Positions 1 through 5,293 of a stretch of DNA of 5,293 nucleotides are shown in pieces (the stretch's first letter is position 1; each line of letters starts with the position of its first letter). The notes beneath the pieces are model-generated. The model was not told where the DNA came from and did no database searches. It saw only the letters and a list, made by a program, of their open reading frames with translations. The stretch is from the NCBI GenBank assembly GCA_016927095.1, contig JAFGNI010000648.1, positions 1 through 5,293 of the forward strand, in the 5' to 3' direction. The position numbers and the translations under genes were made by a program. The DNA is from Anaerolineae bacterium. Its GTDB lineage: Bacteria; Chloroflexota; Anaerolineae; B4-G1; SLSP01.

Positions 1-2181
1 CGCGTCGATGGGGTAGCACGGGTCACCGGGAAGGCGCGTTACACCTACGACCAACGCCTTCCGGGCATGCTGGTCGGACGTTTCCTGCGGTCGCCCCATC
101 CCCACGCCAAGGTCAAGCGCATTGACGCCTCCAAGGCTGAGGCAATGCCGGGCGTTCACGGCGTCTGGCACCACTTCAACCAGCCGGCTGTGGCGATCCT
201 CGACGGCAAGGACGTGTTCCCTGAGGAACTGACCTACGAGGGGGCGGAAGTGGCTTTTGTGGCGGCAAGCGATGAGCGCATATTGGGTGATGCGCTCGCT
301 GCAATCGAGGTTGCGTACGAGGCCCTGCCCTTCGCGCACGACTTCGCGGCGTCGACGGCAAACGATGCACCGCTGGTAAGCCTGGGCGTGGGGAACGTCG
401 TTGCCCCTGAGGGCGATGTGTATGAGCGCGGTAGCGTCGACGCGGGTCTCGAGAGCGCTGATGTCGTGGTGGAGCTGGAATTCGTGACGCCGATCGCCGC
501 GCATTGCTGCATGGAGACGCATGGCAGCGTTGCCAGTTGGGAAGGCGACCAGGTCACGGTATGGCATTCTACGCAGAGCGTGTTTGGGACGCGGAGCAGC
601 GTCGCCGATGCGCTGCACATGCCGATGGACAAGGTGCGCGCCATCTGCGACTACATGGGCGGCGGGTTCGGCAGCAAATGGGGAGCGGAACCGTTTACGC
701 TCATGGCTATTCTGGCTGCGCGGGAGACAGGGCGCCCAGTCAAGGCGATGCTGACCCGTGAGGAAGAGCACCTCGTCGCCGGCTATCGCCCCGCGAGCCG
801 GCAGCGCGTGCGGTTGGCCGCCAAAAAGGACGGTACGTTGACGCTGATCGAACAGGAGGCCAAGGTCGCCACCGGTGCCTCGGGCGGCGGCGGTCCCGTC
901 ATCGGTGGGCCGGCCAAGGATCTCTATCTCTGCCCCAATGTCCGGACGGTCGTCACCGCGGCGCGGGCCAACACCGATGACTACCGCGCTTTCCGCGCTC
1001 CGGGCTACGTGGAGGGTACCTTTGCGTTGGAGGGCGCGATGGATGTCTTGGCCCATGAATTGGAGATGGACCCGCTGGCGCTGCGCCTCAGGAACTACGC
1101 TGAGAACAGCCCCTCACGGGGGCAACCCTACACCTACAAAGGTCTGCGCCGCGCCTACGAGATCGGGTCGGAGCAGTTCGGGTGGGCCAACCGCGAGGCG
1201 CAGAGGCTTCAGGAGGGCCCGTGGCGCCGTGGCTTCGGGATGGCAAGTCAGATCTGGGGAGGCGGCGGTGGGCCGCCCGCCAATGCTATCGTCAAGCTCT
1301 TGCCCGACGGCACGGCGGAGGTAGCGGTCGGTGTGCAGGACATCGGCACGGGGACGCGCACGATCCTGACACAGGTCGCCGCGGAGGAACTGGGGCTGCC
1401 GTTGGATGCGGTGCGCTCTGTCGTGGGCGATACGCTGCCCGCGCCCTTCGGTCCCGGCAGCGGCGGCAGCGTTACGCTGGCGTCGGCAACGCCGGCGGTC
1501 CGGTCCGCGTGTCGAGAGGCGCTGCGGCAGCTGGTGGCGCTTGCAGCCATCATGCTGGGGCTCGAGGAAACAACCCCGGACGACTTCGATATCGTGGATG
1601 GCGACATCGTCTACAGGGAGGATCCCGACAAGCGCCTGCCCTTCCACCAGGTCGCCGCCAAGATGGGCGACTACATGATTGTGGCGAAGGGGGCCAGAGG
1701 GCCCAACCCCGAGGACAAGGCGATCAACACCTTTGGCGCGCACTTCGCCCAGGTGCTGGTCAACATCGAGACCGGTGAGTTGAAGGTGGAGCGCATCGTC
1801 GCGGCCCACGACATTGGCCGTGTGATCAACCCACTGACGGCGACCAGTCAGGTCTACGGTGGGGTGTTGATGGGCCTGGGCCTGGCGACGTCGGAGGAGC
1901 GCGTGATCGATCCGGGCACCGGCTTGCAGCTGACGGCCAATCTGGAGGAGTACAAGGTGCCTTTGGTCGCCGGCCTGCCCCAGATCGACGTTTTCTTCGT
2001 GGACGAGGCCGACATCGAGGCTAACAGCGTGGGCAGCAAGGGACTCGGTGAACCCCCGATCATTCCGACGGCAGCGGCAATCGCCAATGCCGTCTTTGAC
2101 GCTGCCGGTATCTGTGCAACGGAGCTGCCGATGACGCCGAACCGGCTGTTGGCGTTGCTTTCGAAGGAGCGTGCCCAATGA
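1..2181 (+). CDS. Molybdopterin-binding (large) subunit of a xanthine dehydrogenase/aldehyde oxidase-family molybdenum hydroxylase, 5' end cut by window
   Basis: Catalytic subunit that binds the molybdenum-pterin cofactor and hydroxylates an aldehyde or heterocyclic substrate, passing electrons to iron-sulfur and FAD subunits. The frame is open from base 1, and the first codons (RVDGVARVTGKARYTYD) match the normal N-terminus of the family. The ATG at 67 is therefore internal, and probably only some 10-40 residues are missing. 726 codons are visible; the family is usually about 730-780 residues. Counting codons from base 1, GGGFGSK is at 220-226, YRAFRAPG at 328-335, GVQDIGTGT at 444-452, a Gly/Ser-rich GPGSGGS loop near 484-490, and DIGRVINP near 605-612. 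The likely catalytic glutamate is in GLGEPP (Glu at codon 684, bases 2050-2052). The form I CO dehydrogenase signature AYRCSFR is absent; YRAFRAPG stands in its place, so it is an aldehyde/xanthine-type enzyme rather than CoxL. The substrate cannot be read from sequence. The gene runs into the FAD subunit by a 4-base overlap. Confidence 0.95.
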   Translation, partial: RVDGVARVTGKARYTYDQRLPGMLVGRFLRSPHPHAKVKRIDASKAEAMPGVHGVWHHFNQPAVAILDGKDVFPEELTYEGAEVAFVAASDERILGDALAAIEVAYEALPFAHDFAASTANDAPLVSLGVGNVVAPEGDVYERGSVDAGLESADVVVELEFVTPIAAHCCMETHGSVASWEGDQVTVWHSTQSVFGTRSSVADALHMPMDKVRAICDYMGGGFGSKWGAEPFTLMAILAARETGRPVKAMLTREEEHLVAGYRPASRQRVRLAAKKDGTLTLIEQEAKVATGASGGGGPVIGGPAKDLYLCPNVRTVVTAARANTDDYRAFRAPGYVEGTFALEGAMDVLAHELEMDPLALRLRNYAENSPSRGQPYTYKGLRRAYEIGSEQFGWANREAQRLQEGPWRRGFGMASQIWGGGGGPPANAIVKLLPDGTAEVAVGVQDIGTGTRTILTQVAAEELGLPLDAVRSVVGDTLPAPFGPGSGGSVTLASATPAVRSACREALRQLVALAAIMLGLEETTPDDFDIVDGDIVYREDPDKRLPFHQVAAKMGDYMIVAKGARGPNPEDKAINTFGAHFAQVLVNIETGELKVERIVAAHDIGRVINPLTATSQVYGGVLMGLGLATSEERVIDPGTGLQLTANLEEYKVPLVAGLPQIDVFFVDEADIEANSVGSKGLGEPPIIPTAAAIANAVFDAAGICATELPMTPNRLLALLSKERAQ
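2164..2169 (+). promoter_or_regulatory. Ribosome binding site of the FAD subunit gene
   Basis: AAGGAG lies inside the last codons of the large-subunit gene, 8 bases before the ATG at 2178. It supports that overlapping start. Confidence 0.75.
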
Positions 2182-3182
2182 CGATGAATCGCTTTGCTTA
2201 CGCAAAGGCCACCTCGATCGACGAAGCTGTGTCGGTGCTGGATGGGACCTGTCGACCTCTGGCCGGCGGCACAGACCTGGTCGCTATGATGAAGGATGAC
2301 CTGACCTCGCCGGATCGCCTGGTGTCGATCAAGACGATCCCTGGCTTGGACCACGTGGGGTTGAGAGCCGACGGCTGGCATATCGGCGCCTTGACGACCC
2401 TGGCGGCGCTTGCTTCGGCGACCGAGTTGGCGGAGGTGCCCGGGATGGCCTGCCTGGTTGCCGCGGCTGCCCACTCTGCATCCCCGCAGTTGCGCCATAT
2501 GGCCACGCTGGGTGGCAATCTGCTCCAGCGTCCGCGCTGCTGGTACTTCCGCAACCCGAAGGTGCCGTGCTGGCGCAAGGGCGGCGATCGCTGCTACGCG
2601 ATTGTGGGCCAGAATCAGTATCATACGATTTTGGGGCGCAGCCCTTGCGTGGCGGTGCATCCGTCGGATCCGTCTGTGGCGCTGTTGGCGCTGGACGCCT
2701 CCGTCCAGATCGCGGGGCCACGTGACCGGCGGCTCGTGCGTTTGGCCAAGTTCTACCAACCGCCGTCGCGTGAGGTGCAAATGGCGGATGGCTACCGCCC
2801 GGTGACGGTGCTGGCACCGGATGAGCTGATCACGGAGATCATCGTGCCTGTGCCGCCAGAGGGCAGCCGATCGATCTATGTCAAGAAGATGGAGCGCGGT
2901 GCCTGGGACTTCGCGCTGGTCAGCGTGGCTGCCAGCTTGGTGATGGCAAAGGACAGCACGGTCGAGACGGCGCGCGTGGCCCTTGGCGGCGTTGCCAATG
3001 TGCCGTGGCGCGCTGCGGACGCGGAGGCTGTGCTGACGGGCAAAGCGCTTGACGGCGACCGCATCGCCGCCGCGGCTGATGCGGCTGTGGCGGATGCGCG
3101 TGCTTTGGAGCACAATGGCTACAAGATCGACTTGGTCAAGGCCGCGGTGCGCGAGGCGTTGCAGGCGCTTGGCGGCGCTTAG
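2178..3182 (+). CDS. FAD-binding (medium) subunit of the molybdenum hydroxylase, with a four-cysteine [4Fe-4S]-type insertion
   Basis: Carries FAD and passes electrons from the iron-sulfur clusters to the acceptor. The 334 residues fit the CO dehydrogenase flavoprotein/FAD-binding family, slightly longer than the plain form of about 290. FAD-contacting motifs are PLAGGTDLVAMMK at 27-39 and ATLGGNLLQ at 109-117. Between this and HPSDPSVALLALDA (161-174) lies an insertion with Cys121, Cys131, Cys139 and Cys157 (QRPRCWYFRNPKVPCW, then GDRCY, then GRSPC). PaoB/YagS and the beta subunit of 4-hydroxybenzoyl-CoA reductase have an equivalent cysteine segment that binds an extra [4Fe-4S] cluster, so the same cluster is inferred here. 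A C-terminal domain with MERGAWDFALVSVAASL (238-254) is typical of the family. The start is the ATG overlapping the TGA of the large subunit (ATGA), with AAGGAG 8 bases upstream; a second ATG two codons on is less likely. Translational coupling and a stoichiometric complex are expected. No signal peptide. Confidence 0.95.
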   Translation: MTMNRFAYAKATSIDEAVSVLDGTCRPLAGGTDLVAMMKDDLTSPDRLVSIKTIPGLDHVGLRADGWHIGALTTLAALASATELAEVPGMACLVAAAAHSASPQLRHMATLGGNLLQRPRCWYFRNPKVPCWRKGGDRCYAIVGQNQYHTILGRSPCVAVHPSDPSVALLALDASVQIAGPRDRRLVRLAKFYQPPSREVQMADGYRPVTVLAPDELITEIIVPVPPEGSRSIYVKKMERGAWDFALVSVAASLVMAKDSTVETARVALGGVANVPWRAADAEAVLTGKALDGDRIAAAADAAVADARALEHNGYKIDLVKAAVREALQALGGA

Positions 3183-3199
3183 GGTGTTCTTCTGACGAT

Positions 3200-3214
3200 C
3201 GAGGTCTCACCTCG
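3200..3214 (+). repeat. Short perfect inverted repeat (6-bp stem, 3-base loop) between the FAD subunit and the 614-residue gene
   Basis: CGAGGT, loop CTC, then ACCTCG. It lies 17 bases after the stop of the FAD subunit gene and just before a pyrimidine-rich stretch, but no run of T follows. It could be a weak processing or attenuation hairpin, or chance; it is not a convincing intrinsic terminator. Confidence 0.4.
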
Positions 3215-3230
3215 CCGTCTTCTCCTTGCG

Positions 3231-3236
3231 AAAGGA
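3231..3236 (+). promoter_or_regulatory. Ribosome binding site of the 614-residue gene
   Basis: AAAGGA lies 12 bases before the ATG at 3249, a slightly long spacing. The wider 8-mer CGAAAGGA also precedes the kinase start (5163-5170), which supports its role. The TTG at 3238 is out of frame, so the ATG at 3249 is the best start. Confidence 0.6.
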
Positions 3237-3248
3237 CTTGCCCACGAG

Positions 3249-5093
3249 ATGACAGAGCAGACGACGGGTGATCCCGGGTACGTGACCCTCGAGGCTCAGG
3301 GGCGCGCACACCCACCAGACTGGGCTGTGAAGCAGCGCTACCTGATCGACTTGATGGATGAGGCTGCCCTCGCCTTCGTGGCGCGCTACACGCGTGAGGA
3401 CGGGACACTGATCTGGCGTGATACTTGGCCCGGCATGGACGGCTCCGACGACGGCTACGAGAGTTTCGTCAGCTTCCCGCTCTTCTATCTGCTGGGTGGC
3501 GGCGAGCACGTGCACGAGATGGCGCGCCGCGCGTGGAGCGCTGTGACGTGGCAGTTCACCGGATACGGTCAGGTTTGGCGTGAGTATGACGCCTACTACG
3601 ACTGGATGCACCACGGCGAGAGCTCGACTTACATCTACTACCTAGGGATGGCCAACCCTTATCACCACGTGGATCGCACACGGGCGCTGCGCTTCGCCGC
3701 TATGTACACCGGCGAGGATCCTCAGGCCCCCAACTGGGATGACGGTCTGAAGATGATCCGGTCCCCGATCAACGGCAGCCGCGGTCCACGATCCGAGATG
3801 ACGGCTGATGACTGGGTGACGCACCGTCCTGTCCTTGCCAACTACCTGACACCCTATGAGGACGTGCCGGGATTCGATATCTCAGATCCCTTCACGAAGC
3901 TGGACTGGACCGATGACGAGACCTTCGCCAAGATCCTGAAGCTGATGAACGAGCGGATGGTTCCCGGCGACGTCCCGCTTAATCTCAACGCCACCAGCCT
4001 GGTGACCAGCGCTTACCTGTACACGGGCGAGGCTAAGTACCGGCAGTGGGTGCTGGACTATCTGGGCGCCTGGCGCGAGCGCACCGAACGCAACGGCGGG
4101 ATTATGCCCGACAACATCGGGCCATCGGGCGAAGTCGGCGAGCGGATGGGCGGGAAGTGGTGGGGCGGCTATTACGGTTGGCGCTGGCCCCACGGCGCGT
4201 GGATCATCTTCGAATCGACGTTGATTGCCGGGCAAAACGCGACGCTCCTTACCGGCGATCCTTCGTGGCTGGATCTCCACCGTTCTCAGATCGACCTTCA
4301 GTGGTCGCTGCGGCGCACGGAGAGCGGTGTCACGAAGGTGCCCTTCCGGCACGGCGATGTGGGATGGTTCGACTATCGCTTGCCGCAAGGCCGGCACTAC
4401 GCCCATCTTTACTTCATCAGCCGGGATCCGGCGGATCTGGCGCGGTTGCACGACCGCTTTCCCAATCGCGAGAGCTGGTATCAGAAGCCGGCTTACTTCG
4501 GTAAGGCGGGTCACTTCTGGCCCGAGCGTTGGTTCGGCTATATGCTCGGTGAGAACCCAGGCTTTCCCGATCAGGTGCTCAACGACACTTACACCTGCAT
4601 GCAGCAGCGTCTCGATAAGATCGACCGGGATGACTGGAGCCGATTCGAGGAGTGGGATGTCCATCATTGGCAGGATCTCAACCCCGTGGTGCCTGAAGGC
4701 CTGATCCAGATGGCGATGGGAACGCCGGCTGCGGTCTACCATGGTGGACTGCTGCACGCCAGCGTGCGCTACTTCGATCCTGTGATAGAGCGCCCCGGCC
4801 TGCCCCCGGATGTCGCCGCGTTGGTGGAAGAGATTAGACCTGATGGCATCACCCTCTTCCTGGTGAACACGACTCCGCTAGAGGGACGCGATGTGCTGGT
4901 GCAAGCCGGGGCATATGGGGAACATCGCTTCGTCGATGTGCAGGACGCCAACGTGAGCGAGGTGCCGCCCGCGCCAGTCGACGCCAATGTGATGTGCGTC
5001 AAGCTGGGACCATGGGCCCAGGCGCGTCTCCGGCTGAAGATGGACCGGTACGTGCATCCGCCCACGTATGCCTTTCCCTGGCGGACGCAGTAA
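3249..5093 (+). CDS. Uncharacterised alpha/alpha-toroid (glycosidase-like) protein with a beta-rich C-terminal domain
   Basis: I do not recognise a named family. The 614 residues have no signal peptide or membrane segment, so the protein is probably cytoplasmic. Residues about 25-510 are mainly helical, with repeated helix pairs ending in aromatic/acidic loops, as in six-hairpin glycosidases. Examples are WPGMDGSDDGYES (60-72), EYDAYYDWMHHGE (112-124), LYTGEAKYRQWVLDYLGAW (257-275) followed by NGGIMPDN (282-289), WWGGYYGWRWPHGAW (304-318) and VHHWQDLNPVVPEG (471-484). The Asp/Glu/His/Trp-rich loops suggest a carbohydrate-binding pocket, but no catalytic pair can be named. Residues about 513-600 look like a small beta-sandwich (GITLFLVNTTPLEGRDVLV), common at the C-terminus of sugar-active enzymes. 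The gene follows the FAD subunit after 66 bases and precedes a ROK kinase, consistent with a sugar-catabolic operon. A glycoside hydrolase, lyase or sugar epimerase-like role is inference. The ORF itself is certain: long, intact and with codon use like its neighbours. Confidence 0.85.
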   Translation: MTEQTTGDPGYVTLEAQGRAHPPDWAVKQRYLIDLMDEAALAFVARYTREDGTLIWRDTWPGMDGSDDGYESFVSFPLFYLLGGGEHVHEMARRAWSAVTWQFTGYGQVWREYDAYYDWMHHGESSTYIYYLGMANPYHHVDRTRALRFAAMYTGEDPQAPNWDDGLKMIRSPINGSRGPRSEMTADDWVTHRPVLANYLTPYEDVPGFDISDPFTKLDWTDDETFAKILKLMNERMVPGDVPLNLNATSLVTSAYLYTGEAKYRQWVLDYLGAWRERTERNGGIMPDNIGPSGEVGERMGGKWWGGYYGWRWPHGAWIIFESTLIAGQNATLLTGDPSWLDLHRSQIDLQWSLRRTESGVTKVPFRHGDVGWFDYRLPQGRHYAHLYFISRDPADLARLHDRFPNRESWYQKPAYFGKAGHFWPERWFGYMLGENPGFPDQVLNDTYTCMQQRLDKIDRDDWSRFEEWDVHHWQDLNPVVPEGLIQMAMGTPAAVYHGGLLHASVRYFDPVIERPGLPPDVAALVEEIRPDGITLFLVNTTPLEGRDVLVQAGAYGEHRFVDVQDANVSEVPPAPVDANVMCVKLGPWAQARLRLKMDRYVHPPTYAFPWRTQ

Positions 5094-5099
5094 CGTTAC
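5090..5099. repeat. 10-bp perfect palindrome over the stop codon
   Basis: GTAACGTTAC spans the TAA stop of the 614-residue gene. It could be an operator half or chance; a single copy was seen, so little weight is given. Confidence 0.25.
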
Positions 5100-5106
5100 G
5101 CTTAGT

Positions 5107-5137
5107 CCGCGCATGCATTAGGGGTCTTGCTGTGCGG
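5107..5137 (+). other. Weak stem-loop in the gap before the ROK gene
   Basis: CCGCGCA (5107-5113) can pair with TGTGCGG (5131-5137) with one G-U pair and a 17-base loop. No T-run follows, so it is not a classic terminator. The rest of this 86-base gap shows no convincing promoter; the genes on either side are probably co-transcribed. Confidence 0.25.
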
Positions 5138-5164
5138 GGCGTTGAGGCCTGATCAAGATTGACG

Positions 5165-5170
5165 AAAGGA
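5165..5170 (+). promoter_or_regulatory. Ribosome binding site of the ROK gene
   Basis: AAAGGA lies 9 bases before the ATG at 5180, a near-ideal spacing. It favours that ATG over the in-frame TTG at 5159, which sits upstream of the site. An in-frame TGA at 5150-5152 limits any longer start. Confidence 0.7.
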
Positions 5171-5179
5171 TCTGTACTT

Positions 5180-5293
5180 ATGGATGAGACTGCTGGGGAT
5201 GCACTCTATGCCAGTGTTGACTTGGGCGGCACCAAAGTGGCATGCGCTTTCGGCACGGCTGCGGGCGAGATCGTCGCCGAGGACACGGTGCCG
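5180..5293 (+). CDS. ROK-family sugar kinase (or regulator), N-terminal 38 residues, 3' end cut by window
   Basis: The visible protein runs MDETAGDALYASVDLGGTK and continues to VACAFGTAAGEIVAEDTVP at the window edge. LYASVDLGGTKVACAF (residues 9-24) is the first beta-strand and phosphate-binding loop of ROK/actin-fold sugar kinases, with DLGGTK at 14-19. The start directly before the fold, with no room for a helix-turn-helix domain, favours a kinase (glucokinase, fructokinase, N-acetylglucosamine or N-acetylmannosamine kinase type) over a NagC/XylR-type repressor. The zinc-binding motif and the sugar-specificity residues lie beyond the window, so the sugar cannot be assigned. It follows the 614-residue gene on the same strand after 86 bases and would phosphorylate a monosaccharide released or imported by the pathway. 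Confidence 0.85.
   Translation, partial: MDETAGDALYASVDLGGTKVACAFGTAAGEIVAEDTVP

Noticed and set aside
67..69. ATG at 67 as the true start of the large subunit
   Set aside because: The upstream codons 1-66 are in frame, open and encode the conserved family N-terminus (RVDGVARVTGKARY), so the gene begins before the window.
1..2181. Carbon monoxide dehydrogenase large subunit (CoxL)
   Set aside because: The AYRCSFR signature is missing, and the motif present is of the general aldehyde/xanthine type.
1114..2205. Long open frame on the - strand opposite the large-subunit gene
   Set aside because: Mirror frame in GC-rich coding DNA. The product is Arg/His/Gln-rich with no recognisable domain, and the + strand frame encodes a clear conserved protein.
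1854..3113. 419-codon open frame on the - strand across both enzyme subunits
   Set aside because: It covers two convincing + strand genes, has low-complexity His/Arg-rich composition and no good ribosome site or family match.
3882..4757. 291-codon open frame on the - strand inside the 614-residue gene
   Set aside because: No family features seen; it is explained as the antisense shadow of an intact + strand gene.
5159..5187. TTGACG as a -35 promoter box for the ROK gene
   Set aside because: A -10 box at 16-18 bases spacing would fall inside the coding region and none is seen; TACTTA at 5175 is only 10 bases away.

Overview
This is a GC-rich bacterial window with four genes, all on the + strand. 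Both edge genes are cut. The tight packing, with a 4-base overlap and gaps of 66 and 86 bases, looks like one operon or part of one. GC-rich codons, purine-rich ribosome sites and mixed gene content would fit Chloroflexota (Anaerolineae/Caldilinea-like) or another environmental GC-rich lineage, but nothing here fixes the taxonomy. No RNA genes, mobile elements, CRISPR arrays or long repeats were seen.

Region 1 (1-3182) encodes two subunits of a xanthine dehydrogenase/aldehyde oxidase-family molybdenum hydroxylase. The first is the molybdopterin-binding large subunit, which reads open from the first base and so starts upstream of the window. The second is the FAD-binding medium subunit, joined to it by an ATGA overlap. 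The medium subunit carries a four-cysteine insertion of the kind that holds an extra [4Fe-4S] cluster in PaoB/YagS and in 4-hydroxybenzoyl-CoA reductase beta subunit. The small [2Fe-2S] subunit that completes such enzymes is not in the window and is expected upstream.

Region 2 (3249-5093) encodes a 614-residue protein with no signal peptide. It is rich in Trp, Tyr, His, Asp and Glu and looks like an alpha/alpha-toroid, glycosidase-like catalytic domain followed by a small beta-rich C-terminal domain. I cannot assign it to a named family. Region 3 (5180-5293) is the N-terminus of a ROK-family sugar kinase (or regulator), recognised by its DLGGTK phosphate-binding motif.

Taken together, a sugar-processing (toroid) protein, a ROK sugar kinase and a molybdenum hydroxylase suggest a carbohydrate or glycoconjugate catabolic cluster. 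In it, the molybdoenzyme may oxidise an aldehyde, an aldose or an aromatic aglycone. That functional link is inference from gene order only, and it is the most interesting point of the window.
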